Source: Caballeronia cordobensis (lineage in GTDB: Bacteria; Pseudomonadota; Gammaproteobacteria; Burkholderiales; Burkholderiaceae). Taken from it: a DNA stretch of 64,000 bases. The stretch spans positions 186,001 to 250,000 of the forward strand of contig NZ_FCNY02000005.1 in NCBI RefSeq assembly GCF_001544575.2, read 5' to 3'. A model generated the notes under the pieces. It was not told where the DNA came from. It saw nothing but the letters and a program-made list of their open reading frames with translations, and searched no databases. The position numbers were made by a program, and so were the translations under genes. This document shows, piece by piece, positions 19,184 through 28,302 of this stretch (the first letter of the stretch is position 1; every line of letters starts with the position of its first letter).

Positions 19184-20701
19184 TCAGGCGGCTTTTGCGG
19201 AAGGCAGCTTCGAGACGAGCCGCAACGACACCGTCAGGCCTTCGAGCTGGTAGTGCGGCCGCAGGAAGAACTTGGACGTGTAGTAGCCCGGATTGCCCTC
19301 CACTTCCTCGACGACGACTTCCGCCGCGGCCAGCGGCCGGCGCGCCTTGGTCTCTTCCGACGAGTTGGCGGGATCACCGTCCACGTACTGGAGAATCCAG
19401 TCCTGCAGCCAGCGCTGCATCTCGTCCTTCTCCTTGAAGCTGCCCACCTTGTCGCGCGCGATGCACTTCAGGTAGTGCGCAAAGCGGCCGCACGCGAACA
19501 GATACGGCAGACGCGCCGCCAGATTCGCGTTCGCGGTGGCGTCCGGGTCTTCGTACTCGATCGGCTTGTTGAGCGACTGCGCACCGATGAATGCCGCGAA
19601 GTCGGAGTTCTTCCGGTGCACGAGCGGCATGAAACCGTTCTTCGCGAGTTCGGCCTCGCGACGGTCGCTGATGGCGATCTCGGTCGGGCACTTCATGTCC
19701 ACGCCGCCGTCGTCGGTCGGGAATGCATGGACCGGCAGGTTCTCGACCGCGCCACCGGACTCGATGCCGCGAATGCGCGAGCACCATCCCCACGTCTTGA
19801 ACGAACGGTTGATGTTGGCCGCCATGGCATAGGCGGCATTCGCCCATGCGTATTTCGATGCATCCGTGCCCGCCGTGTCTTCCTCGAAATCGAACGCGTC
19901 GACCGGGCTCGTCTTCGCGCCATAGGGCGTGCGCGCGAGAAAGCGCGGCATGGCGAGACCGATGTAGCGCGAGTCCTCGGAATCGCGCAGCGAACGCCAC
20001 GCGGCGTGCTCGGGCGTCTGAAAGATCTTGGTGAGATCGCGCGGGTTCGCAAGCTCCTGCCACGAATCCATCAGCATGACGGCAGGATCCGCGCCGGCGA
20101 TGAACGGTGCGTGCGCCGCCGCCGACACCCTGCCGATCTGCGTGAGGAAATCGACATCGGGGCCGCTGTTGTCGAAGTAATAGTCGGCCACGAGCGCACC
20201 GTACGGCTCGCCGCCGAACTGGCCGTATTCCTCTTCGTAGAGCCGCTTGAAGAGTGGGCTCTGATCCCATGCCACGCCCTTGTACTTGCGCAACGAACGG
20301 TGCAGGTCCGCCTTCGACACGTTCATCACGCGCAGCTTGAGACTCTCGTCGCTTTCGGTGTTGGTGACGAGGTAGTGAAGACCACGCCATGCGCTTTCGA
20401 GCTTCTGAAAAGGCTCCGCATGCAGGATCACGTTGATCTGCGCGCTCAGCTTTTCGTCGATGCGCGCAATCAGCGCTTCGATGGTCGCGAGCGCATCGTC
20501 GGACACGCGCTGCGTGTCGAGCAGCGCCTGCTCGGCAAGCGTGCGCACCGAGCTTTCGACCGCTTCGCGGGCCTTGTCAGAGCGAGGACGAAACGCCTTC
20601 TGCAGGAGTTGCTGGAACTCGCCTGACGGGCTCGCGTCGTCGGCTTCGTAGGCGGGTTGCCGATCGCGCTCGACGGATTGATCGAAGTTGGTTTCTGCCA
20701 T
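19184..20701 (-). CDS. tssC: T6SS contractile sheath large subunit TssC
   Basis: 505 aa, VipB/EvpB family. Hallmarks include FQKLESAWRGLHYLV, a GAD...MLMDSWQELANP segment, and the C-terminal GNPGYYTSKFFLRPHYQLEGL. The start is the ATG at 20701; the frame runs 12 codons further, but that part overlaps tssB. It pairs with TssB to build the sheath contracted around the Hcp tube. Confidence 0.97.
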   Translation of the reverse strand: MAETNFDQSVERDRQPAYEADDASPSGEFQQLLQKAFRPRSDKAREAVESSVRTLAEQALLDTQRVSDDALATIEALIARIDEKLSAQINVILHAEPFQKLESAWRGLHYLVTNTESDESLKLRVMNVSKADLHRSLRKYKGVAWDQSPLFKRLYEEEYGQFGGEPYGALVADYYFDNSGPDVDFLTQIGRVSAAAHAPFIAGADPAVMLMDSWQELANPRDLTKIFQTPEHAAWRSLRDSEDSRYIGLAMPRFLARTPYGAKTSPVDAFDFEEDTAGTDASKYAWANAAYAMAANINRSFKTWGWCSRIRGIESGGAVENLPVHAFPTDDGGVDMKCPTEIAISDRREAELAKNGFMPLVHRKNSDFAAFIGAQSLNKPIEYEDPDATANANLAARLPYLFACGRFAHYLKCIARDKVGSFKEKDEMQRWLQDWILQYVDGDPANSSEETKARRPLAAAEVVVEEVEGNPGYYTSKFFLRPHYQLEGLTVSLRLVSKLPSAKAA

Positions 20702-20711
20702 CGTCGTTCCC

Positions 20712-21236
20712 TTATTCGGTGTCCTGGGTTTCGGCATGCTCGCCGGGCTTGGGTGAGGCGGCCAGCGAACTCATGAGCGCCGGGTCTTCGAGCAGCCGCG
20801 CGACGAGCTTCTCGGCGTCGGTCTTGCCGTCCATGTAGGTCAGCAGGTTGCGCAACTGACTGCGTGCTTCGAGCAGCCTCGCGAGCGGTTCCACCTTGCG
20901 GGCGATCGCGGCGGGCTCGAAGTCGTCCATGCTCTCGAAGGTCATGTCGACGCCGATCTTGCCTTCGCCCGTCAGCGTGTTGTCGACCTGCATGGCGACG
21001 CGGGGCTTCATCGAACGCAGGCGTTCATCGAAGTTGTCGATGTCGATCTCGAGGAACTTGCGCTCCGCGACAGGCGGCAGGTCCTCCTGCGGCTGCCCGG
21101 ACAAGTCGGACAGCACGCCCATCACGAAAGGAAGATTGACCTTCTTCTGCGAGCCGTACACCTCGACGTCGTACTCGATCTGCACGCGCGGCGCGCGATT
21201 GCGCGCGATGAATTTCTGACTGCTCTCTTTGGCCAT
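20712..21236 (-). CDS. tssB: T6SS contractile sheath small subunit TssB
   Basis: 174 aa, VipA/ImpB family. Diagnostic segments are NRAPRVQIEYDVE, KKVNLPFVMGVLSDLSG and RKFLEIDIDNFDERL. It ends in a short acidic tail after the sheath-domain helix. It lies 10 bp before tssC and 37 bp after tssA. Confidence 0.97.
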   Translation of the reverse strand: MAKESSQKFIARNRAPRVQIEYDVEVYGSQKKVNLPFVMGVLSDLSGQPQEDLPPVAERKFLEIDIDNFDERLRSMKPRVAMQVDNTLTGEGKIGVDMTFESMDDFEPAAIARKVEPLARLLEARSQLRNLLTYMDGKTDAEKLVARLLEDPALMSSLAASPKPGEHAETQDTE

Positions 21237-21273
21237 CTGTCGGTGCTCCTGGTTGAAAAGCGCGGCGTGAGGC

Positions 21274-22296
21274 TCAGTCGTCGAACGACTCGACCGCCGA
21301 TACGCCGACCACTTGGGTGAGTTGCGCCAGTCCTTCCGGCGCGAGGTCCTTCATCAGATCGACAAACGATTTGTCGATCAGCGTGATGGCGCGCCCGAGC
21401 AGCAGCGGCACGGGGCTCGCGGGCTCCTGACGCGCGTAGTACTCGCACAGCCGCGCAAGCGTCGCCGCCACGTCGGCGCGGCTATTGATGACGTCGCCCG
21501 CCCCGGCCGCCATCGGTACGCCCTCGCCCAGCACGGGTGCATCCGCGCGATTCCCGAGACACCCGGCGAAAAGCGCTCTCGCCCGCTGCAACAGCGTCTT
21601 CAACGGAGCGAGATCGAGCGTCCTTGCCGCACCGACACGCGCCGACAGAAGCGCTTCGAGCGCCTCGACGTGAACGGCCGCGGCATCGAAAGCAGCTTTC
21701 GCGCGCAGCGATGTTTCAGGTGTAGCCGAGATCGCCGCCTCGATTTCCGGCGCGCTGCGCAGCGCGCGGCCATCGGGTGCGCGGGCATCGCCGCTGGCGT
21801 AGGCCCATTCGCGCAGCGTGACCGGCTGCCCCTGGCCCGACAGCGGCGTGTCCGCCAGTTCGGCCAGCAAGCCAGCGGGATCGACCCATGCGGCAAGCGC
21901 ATTGACGCGCGCGGTGGGATCGTCGGCATCGCCCGCATCGAGCTGAGGATGCACGTGCGGCCATTGCTGTTCGAGCAGTGCGACCGTGAGGGCGAGTCCA
22001 TCGCTCAGTCCTTCGACGCCTTCGCGAGCCAGACGGGCCCGCGCCAGCGGCACGATCACACGCAGGTCCCGCGTGCGCTCCATCAGCGCCGTGCCGAGTG
22101 AGTCCACGACGGTCCAGTCGGCCGGCACCGCGGCGACGAGCGTCGCGCCATACTCCGCTTCCGGGCGGCCCTTGATCGCCTCTTCGAACTCGCGAAACTG
22201 AGGGTCGTACTCGAGGTCGGGCCCGCAGGGGGCATCGTCGGTGAGCGGTGAGAGCCAGCGATTCCAGCTCTGATGCGTAATGAGCGCGGTGTTCAT
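21274..22296 (-). CDS. tssA: T6SS assembly protein TssA
   Basis: 340 aa. The N-terminal ImpA_N domain (about 12-130) has SPLTDDAPCGPDLEYDPQF and GRPEAEYG. The C-terminal part has RADVAATLARLCEYYARQEPASPVPLLLGRA, typical of short TssA proteins. TssA caps and guides tube/sheath polymerisation. It is the first gene of the operon, with no strong ribosome site before it. Confidence 0.95.
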   Translation of the reverse strand: MNTALITHQSWNRWLSPLTDDAPCGPDLEYDPQFREFEEAIKGRPEAEYGATLVAAVPADWTVVDSLGTALMERTRDLRVIVPLARARLAREGVEGLSDGLALTVALLEQQWPHVHPQLDAGDADDPTARVNALAAWVDPAGLLAELADTPLSGQGQPVTLREWAYASGDARAPDGRALRSAPEIEAAISATPETSLRAKAAFDAAAVHVEALEALLSARVGAARTLDLAPLKTLLQRARALFAGCLGNRADAPVLGEGVPMAAGAGDVINSRADVAATLARLCEYYARQEPASPVPLLLGRAITLIDKSFVDLMKDLAPEGLAQLTQVVGVSAVESFDD

Positions 22297-22320
22297 GTCG
22301 GCTTTGAGATGAGAGATATA

Positions 22321-22352
22321 ATTTCGTCATCCTAATCGTCGAATAACGAAAT
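22321..22352. promoter_or_regulatory. Inverted repeat upstream of the T6SS operon
   Basis: The perfect arms ATTTCGT and ACGAAAT (7 bp each) are separated by 18 bp, beginning 25 bp before the tssA start. An AT-rich TATAT stretch, usable as a -10 region for tssA, lies between the repeat and the gene at about 22316-22320. The position fits an operator or activator site for the T6SS operon. No sigma-54 -24/-12 element was found here. This is a suggestion from sequence symmetry only. Confidence 0.35.
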
Positions 22353-22379
22353 ATTCCGATGCAGGTTCGACGGGATGCT

Positions 22380-22883
22380 TTATCGATAGAAGATGTAGGT
22401 GGCCGTATAAGGCGAACCGGCCAACTCATGTTCCTGCGTGCACGATGTTTGCGGCTTCACGCCCCCGATCGTATTGACGCGCTGCACGCGGTGCACCGAA
22501 GCCAGCAATCCCGGCGTGCCCGTCGAGCGCGTTTCGAGCAGCAGTTCGGGCACGCTGTTTGCCGTCTTGCTCGGACGTTGTGCCAGCACGCGGCCTTCGA
22601 TCCGGCTGCCATCCCCGGCTTGCCAGGACGGTCCCGCCCCATGCTCGATGACGGGTGCGCCGCTCTCATCGGAAAGCGTGGCGCGCGGCGCCTTGAATAC
22701 CCAGCCGAGCACGCGATCCGCGCCATATTCACACGAATAGATCTGCTCGCCCGACGCAGTCGTTCGCAGCAGCGGCTGGGCATCGGGCAAATCGACCGAC
22801 GCCGCCTGTGCGCCCGCGCCGCACGCGACGATCATGAAAGTGACGCCGCTCAAGGCGTGCATGGTGCGTGACAGACCGTTCAT
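22380..22883 (-). CDS. Secreted DUF3455-like protein
   Basis: 167 aa. A signal peptide with a hydrophobic core (about 10-25) ends near AQA at 25-27. The mature part has the DUF3455 pattern: a repeated IYSCEYG segment, WVFKAPRATL, and a late CTQ...YTATYIFY ending. The family has no firm function and is often annotated as extracellular or periplasmic. The ATG at 22883 is preceded by CAGGAGAG. It reads in the same direction as the T6SS and stops 83 bp before tssA; whether it is part of that operon cannot be told. Confidence 0.75.
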   Translation of the reverse strand: MNGLSRTMHALSGVTFMIVACGAGAQAASVDLPDAQPLLRTTASGEQIYSCEYGADRVLGWVFKAPRATLSDESGAPVIEHGAGPSWQAGDGSRIEGRVLAQRPSKTANSVPELLLETRSTGTPGLLASVHRVQRVNTIGGVKPQTSCTQEHELAGSPYTATYIFYR

Positions 22884-22968
22884 CTCGTGCTCTCCTGTAT
22901 CCCTGTTTGGAAGCCGCCACGCGTGTGGGACTTGCGCTGGCTCTTTCATAACACCCGAGCCCCGCAGG

Positions 22969-23991
22969 CTATTCCATCGAATCCTGGCTGTAATTCGAGG
23001 CGGAGTCGGAATCCGAGCCGCGACTGGGCCCACCGTGGTACGCGTCCAGAATGTCCATGTAGGTCGGCGAAGCGGGAGTCGGCGGAAGCGACGGCGGTGC
23101 GGCGCCGCTGGTCTCATCCAGATGCTTCTCGAACTTGTCGGTGATCAGGAACCGTGCCAGCTTGAGTTCCGGCCTGAACAGGCCGTTGAGGGTTTTGTCG
23201 GTGTCATCGTCGGATAGCGCGGAAAGGAGCTTGCGCTGCGAATCCGGGGTCAAGTCGCGCGTGAGTTCCACGATCGATAACGCCACGCCCACCATCATCG
23301 AGCCGCCCGAGAAGACATAGGTCGGCTTGTTGTAAACGTCCACTGCGTTATTGACCTTCCGGTAATCGCTTTCAGGGAGTCCGGGAACGCGGCGCGGGAG
23401 CGTGTTGTCCGGCGGTGCGACCATGTCGTTGAGGCTCAGCCACGCATGTTCGAAGCGCGAGCCGACCCGCGAGGACGCAAGATCGAAACGGTACAGCACG
23501 TCCCCGAACCGGCTGCTGGCCTTCTTGGGCGTGCGGCCACATTCGAGCGAGAAGAACACGTAGTCGTCGTTGGCCGCCTCGGCGAGATCGGCTGCCTGCG
23601 AATGGGACAGATCGAACGTGATGCCCTTTTCGATCAGCTTCTTGCGCGAATACAACGTGGTTTCCCCGTCGCGGTCACGCTCGGCGGGTGTGAAGTGGGT
23701 CGCGTAGAACGGCCGCTTGTCGAACTTCGTCACGAAGTCGTACTCGAGCGGGTTAAGCCTCTTCAGGTTGGCGCGCAGGCGGGCGAGATTCGCGCGCGAA
23801 AGCTTGTCGATAGCCTCGATCTGTCCGTTGTCCCTTTGATGTCTGCGCCAGAGTTCACCTTTGTCGAACATGTCCCGCTGCGGCTTTTCGGCGACTCGTG
23901 CGCGCAGTGCGGAAGCGGTCTTTCTGGCGAATCGGTCAAGGGACTCGGGGCTGATGTCCGCGGGCCTGGCGTTGCGCTTTTCATCGGTCAT
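22969..23991 (-). CDS. Hypothetical 340-aa protein, possible secreted effector
   Basis: A strong GGAGG site precedes the ATG at 23991, so it is a real gene. There is no signal peptide and no clear membrane anchor. The N-terminal 80 residues are charged and helical. A compact domain follows, with YATHFTP (97-103), LYSRKKLIEKGI (113-124) and NDDYVFFSLECG (141-152). The last 45 residues are a Pro/Ser/Asp-rich low-complexity tail. The order of a His-Thr motif, an L-x-x-x-GI helix and a Tyr-Phe-Phe-Ser strand is loosely like ADP-ribosyltransferase-type folds, but I do not recognise the family. It lies between the T6SS operon and the mlrC operon. Confidence 0.65.
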   Translation of the reverse strand: MTDEKRNARPADISPESLDRFARKTASALRARVAEKPQRDMFDKGELWRRHQRDNGQIEAIDKLSRANLARLRANLKRLNPLEYDFVTKFDKRPFYATHFTPAERDRDGETTLYSRKKLIEKGITFDLSHSQAADLAEAANDDYVFFSLECGRTPKKASSRFGDVLYRFDLASSRVGSRFEHAWLSLNDMVAPPDNTLPRRVPGLPESDYRKVNNAVDVYNKPTYVFSGGSMMVGVALSIVELTRDLTPDSQRKLLSALSDDDTDKTLNGLFRPELKLARFLITDKFEKHLDETSGAAPPSLPPTPASPTYMDILDAYHGGPSRGSDSDSASNYSQDSME

Positions 23992-24062
23992 GTCGCGTTC
24001 CTCCGTTCAGATGTCTGAGTCAGAACATCCGACGGGGCCGCATTATTCCGTGTTTTTTTGGC

Positions 24063-25544
24063 TCAATATTCGGCGTTCGAATCCAGCGGATAGACCGGCC
24101 GCTTCAGATTCTCGAATGTAAAGAGCCCGTAGTCGGAGCTCGTCGCGCCACGGCTATCGCACTCGACAAGTCCGCCCGAGATGGGCACGAACACCGGCCT
24201 GCAATACATGCGCGACTTGAGGATCAGAAACCGCGCGCCGCGAGGATCGATACCGACGCTTTCGAACACGCCCAGATCCCACGGCTCGTGCGTGCGCTCC
24301 GTCACGAGGATGCGCGCCGCCGGCGTCTCGATCACCGCCGCGCGGCCCATGTAGGCGCGCTGTCCCGTGTACGTCGGGCCGCTGATCACATATTCGCCGT
24401 CGGTCAGGGCACGCACGATGCCCGTCACTTCGAGCGGCGGCTTGCCGAGCGATGCGACGCTTGCGAGCTTGTTGCCGATGCCGACCGTGACCGTCGCGCC
24501 CTCGCCCGCTTCGAACAGCGCCGCCACCGCTTCGGGATCGCACAAAGGCCCGACGACGATGCCTTCGAGTCCTTGTTTGAGCGCTTCTTCGAAGGCGTCG
24601 GTCGTGTCGCAGGTGCCGCCCGACATGCAATTGTCGCCGTGATCGAGCAGCAGCACGGGCTTGTCAGTGTCGCGCGCGAGCGCCGCGCCTTCACCGATCG
24701 ATTGCGCAAGCGGCGCGCTGCGATACACGAACGCGTCGCGCTCGTCCCAGATCTGACGCGCGATCCGGTCCGCCACGTCCTGCGCCTTCGCGCGCTCGCC
24801 GTCCGCGACCACAACGACGCTGATGCAGGGCGCGGCGATATCCGCGAGAGAGAAACCCGACAGCACGGACACCGCCAGCACGCCCTCCTCCCGCTCGGCG
24901 GCGCGCGCCGCATCGACCGCGCGCTTCATCGCGCCCGCGGCGGTCGAGCTTCTGAGCGTGTGCGTCAGGAGCGGCGGCTGCGCCCATGCCATCACGGGCG
25001 CGGCCTTGCCATGCACGAGATCGAGCAGAAGCCGCGCGGCATGCTCGCCGCTTTCGTACATGTCGATGTGCGGATAGGTCTTGAAGCTCACGATCACATC
25101 CGCGTTGTCGATGATCTTCTGCGTGACGTTCGCATGCAGATCGAGCGACACGGCGATGGGCGCATGCGGCAGCGCGCGCCGCACGCGTTCGAGCAGATCG
25201 CCTTCGCCGTCGGGCGAATTCTCCGCGACCATCGCGCCATGCAGATCGAGCATGACGGCATCGCAACCGTGAGCGGCATCGACGATCGTCTGGCAGATCG
25301 CGTCATAGGCGGCAGCCGCCACACGGCCGCTCGGGTTCGCCGATGCCGCGATCGGCGTGACGATCTCGGCATGCTCGCGCTTCGCCGCGTCGATGAACGC
25401 GGACATCGCCGTGCGCATGCCAGCATGCTCGCGAAACGCGTCCTCGCCATAACTGGGGCCATTGCGTCCGAACGCCTCGAGCGAAGTCGCGACCGGCGAA
25501 AACGTATTGGTCTCGTGATTCATGCGCGCGATGAGAATCTTCAT
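24063..25544 (-). CDS. M81-family metallohydrolase (MlrC-like)
   Basis: 493 aa, usual length for the family. The N-terminal DUF1485 domain has ARMNHETNTFSP (likely metal ligands near the start), MLDLHGAM (about 97-104) and a second SLDLHAN. The C-terminal MlrC domain has LLDHGDNCMSGGTCDTT. The name comes from a microcystin-degradation protein, but most members act on unknown amides. The ATG at 25544 overlaps the stop of the M20 hydrolase by 4 bp. It is the last gene of the liv-type operon. Confidence 0.88.
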   Translation of the reverse strand: MKILIARMNHETNTFSPVATSLEAFGRNGPSYGEDAFREHAGMRTAMSAFIDAAKREHAEIVTPIAASANPSGRVAAAAYDAICQTIVDAAHGCDAVMLDLHGAMVAENSPDGEGDLLERVRRALPHAPIAVSLDLHANVTQKIIDNADVIVSFKTYPHIDMYESGEHAARLLLDLVHGKAAPVMAWAQPPLLTHTLRSSTAAGAMKRAVDAARAAEREEGVLAVSVLSGFSLADIAAPCISVVVVADGERAKAQDVADRIARQIWDERDAFVYRSAPLAQSIGEGAALARDTDKPVLLLDHGDNCMSGGTCDTTDAFEEALKQGLEGIVVGPLCDPEAVAALFEAGEGATVTVGIGNKLASVASLGKPPLEVTGIVRALTDGEYVISGPTYTGQRAYMGRAAVIETPAARILVTERTHEPWDLGVFESVGIDPRGARFLILKSRMYCRPVFVPISGGLVECDSRGATSSDYGLFTFENLKRPVYPLDSNAEY

Positions 25545-26800
25545 GCGGCTTCTCCTTCGGACGCGTTCGCGGCTCGCACCATCACCTGAAGCAGCACGTT
25601 GCAGCCCGCTTCGAGATGGTCGGCGCGTGCATCCTCGATCTCGTTGTGGCTGATGCCGTCCTTGCAGGGCACGAAGATCATCGCGGCGGGCGCCACGCGC
25701 GCCAGATACACGGCGTCATGCCCCGCTCCGCTCACCACATCCATCGACGTGAATCCGAGCGTGCCGGCGCTCTCGCGCACCGAAGCAACCAGCGATGCCT
25801 CGAACGGCTGTGGCGCGAAGTAGACCACTTCGTCTACCGTCACCGGCAAGCCTGCTTGCGCGCATGCGTCGCGCAGCGCGTTGTCCATCGCGGTAAGAGA
25901 AGCATCGTCGGCGGCGCGCAGATCGACGGTCAGTTTCACGCGCCCCGGAATCACGTTGCGCGAGTTCGGATGCACGTTCACCCAGCCCACCGTGCCGCGC
26001 CCATGCGGTGCGTGATCGAGCGCGATGCGATTGACCGTGCGAATCAGATCGGCGGCGACGAGCAGCGCATCGCGCCGCAACTCCATCGGCGTCGGGCCCG
26101 CGTGCGCTTCCATGCCTTCGATCGTCACGTCGTACCAGCGCTGGCCGAGCGCGCCGCGCACGACGCCGATCACCTTGTCGTTCGCTTCGAGCGCCGGGCC
26201 CTGCTCGATGTGCGCTTCGAAGTACGCGCCCACGTCATGCGCCGCGACGCGTTCGCCCGCATAGCCGATCGATGCGAGCGCGTCGCGCACGGACACGCCT
26301 TCGCGGTCCACTTGCGCGAGCGCGTGATCGAGCGTGAATGCGCCCGCGAACACGCCCGAACCCATCATCACGGGAACGAAGCGCGATCCCTCTTCGTTGG
26401 TCCACACCGCCACTTCCAGCGGCGCGGCCGTGCGCACGTTATTGTCGTGCAGCGTGCGCAGCACTTCGAGGCCGGCCAGCACGCCGTAGTTGCCGTCGAA
26501 CTTGCCGCCGGTCGGCTGCGTATCGATGTGACTGCCCGTTACAACGGGCGGCAGATCATCGCGCTGGCCCGCACGGCGCGCGAAGATGTTGCCGATCGCA
26601 TCGACGCGCACGGTGCAGCCGATCTCCTGCGCCCACGCGATGAAGAGATCGCGGCCCTGCTTGTCGAGCTCGGTGAGCGCGAGACGGCATACGCCGCCCT
26701 TCTCCGTCGCGCCGATGCGCGCGAGCGCCATCAGGCTGTTCCAGAGACGCGCACCGTCGATGCGCAAGCCGGCATGCGCCGGCATATCGTGAGCTTGCAT
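25541..26800 (-). CDS. Zn-dependent M20 amidohydrolase (N-carbamoyl-amino-acid hydrolase / allantoate amidohydrolase family)
   Basis: 419 aa. Metal-site motifs are GSHIDTQPTGGKFDG (His91, Asp102), TNEEGSRF (Glu136/137) and EAHIEQGP (about 201-208), with a late SHNEIE carrying another His ligand. The dimerisation lid lies between them. The family cleaves N-carbamoyl amino acids, ureidopropionate or allantoate; the exact substrate cannot be read from the sequence. It lies between livF (36-bp gap) and the M81 gene (4-bp overlap), so transport and hydrolysis are probably linked. Confidence 0.9.
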   Translation of the reverse strand: MQAHDMPAHAGLRIDGARLWNSLMALARIGATEKGGVCRLALTELDKQGRDLFIAWAQEIGCTVRVDAIGNIFARRAGQRDDLPPVVTGSHIDTQPTGGKFDGNYGVLAGLEVLRTLHDNNVRTAAPLEVAVWTNEEGSRFVPVMMGSGVFAGAFTLDHALAQVDREGVSVRDALASIGYAGERVAAHDVGAYFEAHIEQGPALEANDKVIGVVRGALGQRWYDVTIEGMEAHAGPTPMELRRDALLVAADLIRTVNRIALDHAPHGRGTVGWVNVHPNSRNVIPGRVKLTVDLRAADDASLTAMDNALRDACAQAGLPVTVDEVVYFAPQPFEASLVASVRESAGTLGFTSMDVVSGAGHDAVYLARVAPAAMIFVPCKDGISHNEIEDARADHLEAGCNVLLQVMVRAANASEGEAA

Positions 26801-26836
26801 TCGGAATTCCTTCGCTGAGAGTGGCGCGTGCGGCGT

Positions 26837-27538
26837 TCAGGCGACGCCTACGCCGAGATAACGATCCTTGACCGATTCGTCCGCGATGAACGCATCGTTC
26901 GCGCCTTCGTACACGATGCGCCCTTGCTCGATGATGTAATGGCGGTCCGCGAGTTGCGTGCACACTTCGAGGTTCTGCTCGACGAGCAGAATCGCCACGC
27001 CCGCTTGGCGGATCAGCTTCAGTTGCGCGACGATCTCTTCGACGATCACCGGCGCGAGTCCCTCCACCGGTTCATCGAGCATCAGCAGGCGCGGATGATT
27101 CATCAGCGCGCGGCCGATCGCGAGCATTTGCTGTTCGCCGCCGGAAAGCTGTCCGCCTCCGTTCGTGCGGCGCTCTTTCAGACGCGGAAAGATGCGGTAG
27201 ATATCCGCAAGCTGCCAGGGCGAATCCTTGCGAGCGCCGAGACGCAGATTCTCTTCGACGGACAACACCTTGAAGATGCCGCGATGCTCCGGCACGAAGC
27301 ACACGCCGCGCGCCGCGATCTTGTGAGGCGGCAGCTTCGCCAGCTCCGCGCCTTTGAACTTCACGCTGCCTCGTTGCGGCGTGACGACGCCCGCGATGCT
27401 CTTGAGCGTGGTCGATTTGCCCGCGCCGTTGCGCCCGAGCAGCGTCACGGTCTCTCCCTCGCCGATCTTCAGCGACACGCCCTGAAGAATATGGCTCTTG
27501 CCGTAGTAGCCGTGAATGTGATCGACATCGAGAATCAT
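26837..27538 (-). CDS. livF: Branched-chain-type ABC transporter ATPase (LivF family)
   Basis: 233 aa. Walker A GRNGAGKST (35-43), signature LSGGEQQ, Walker B LLMLDEP, and the LivF-type EGLAP after it. It energises uptake with LivG. The ATG at 27538 overlaps the livG stop by 4 bp. The LIV family carries branched-chain amino acids but also urea, amides and aromatic acids, so the enzymes downstream are the better guide to substrate. Confidence 0.93.
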   Translation of the reverse strand: MILDVDHIHGYYGKSHILQGVSLKIGEGETVTLLGRNGAGKSTTLKSIAGVVTPQRGSVKFKGAELAKLPPHKIAARGVCFVPEHRGIFKVLSVEENLRLGARKDSPWQLADIYRIFPRLKERRTNGGGQLSGGEQQMLAIGRALMNHPRLLMLDEPVEGLAPVIVEEIVAQLKLIRQAGVAILLVEQNLEVCTQLADRHYIIEQGRIVYEGANDAFIADESVKDRYLGVGVA

Positions 27539-28302
27539 GCGCGGCCTCCGGTGATCATGTTGCCGAGATAGGCGCTGCGCACGCGCTCGTCGCCGCGAAT
27601 GTCCGCCGGCTTGCCTTCGACGAGCACGCGGCCTTGCTGCATCACCGTGATCGTGTCGGAGATATCCATCACGATATCCATGTTGTGCTCGATCAGCACG
27701 ACCGTGTAGTCGTCGCGCAGACTGCGGATCAGCTGCTTCATGTCGTCCAGATCGTCGATGCCCATGCCCGAGGTGGGTTCGTCGAGAAAGATCGCCTTGG
27801 GACGCGCGGCCAAAGCCATCCCGACTTCGAGGCGGCGCTGCTGCCCGTGCGACAACGCGCTCGCCTGTGTCGCCGCGAAGCGTTGCAGCGCGAGGCGTTC
27901 CAGAATGGCGTCGACGGTATCGCGATGTTCGAGCGCGCCGCGCGGAGGCGTCCATGCATTGAGCGCGCGCTTCGCATTCACGCCTTGCGCGGCGAGCCGC
28001 AGATTCTCGCGCACGGACAGATTCGCAAAGAGGCTCGTCACCTGAAACGAGCGCGCGATGCCACGTTTCACACGACGATGATCGGGCTCCTGCGTCACAT
28101 CGTGACCATCGAACACGATCGTGCCCGCGCTGATGGGCACCGTGCCCGTCAGCACATGAAAGAGCGTGGTCTTGCCCGCGCCGTTCGGGCCGATCACGGA
28201 GTGCACGGTGTGCTTCGCGATGCGCAGATTCACATCGGTGAGCGCTGCGAACTTCCCATAGCGTTTGGCGACGCCCTTCGCTTCCAGTATCGATGCGCTC
28301 AT
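27535..28302 (-). CDS. livG: Branched-chain-type ABC transporter ATPase (LivG family)
   Basis: 255 aa. Walker A GPNGAGKTT (38-46) and Walker B IFLDEPTSGM. The signature loop reads LSHGQQR instead of LSGGQ, a variant seen in LivG-type subunits. It overlaps livM and livF by 4 bp each, so translation is tightly coupled. Confidence 0.93.
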   Translation of the reverse strand: MSASILEAKGVAKRYGKFAALTDVNLRIAKHTVHSVIGPNGAGKTTLFHVLTGTVPISAGTIVFDGHDVTQEPDHRRVKRGIARSFQVTSLFANLSVRENLRLAAQGVNAKRALNAWTPPRGALEHRDTVDAILERLALQRFAATQASALSHGQQRRLEVGMALAARPKAIFLDEPTSGMGIDDLDDMKQLIRSLRDDYTVVLIEHNMDIVMDISDTITVMQQGRVLVEGKPADIRGDERVRSAYLGNMITGGRA

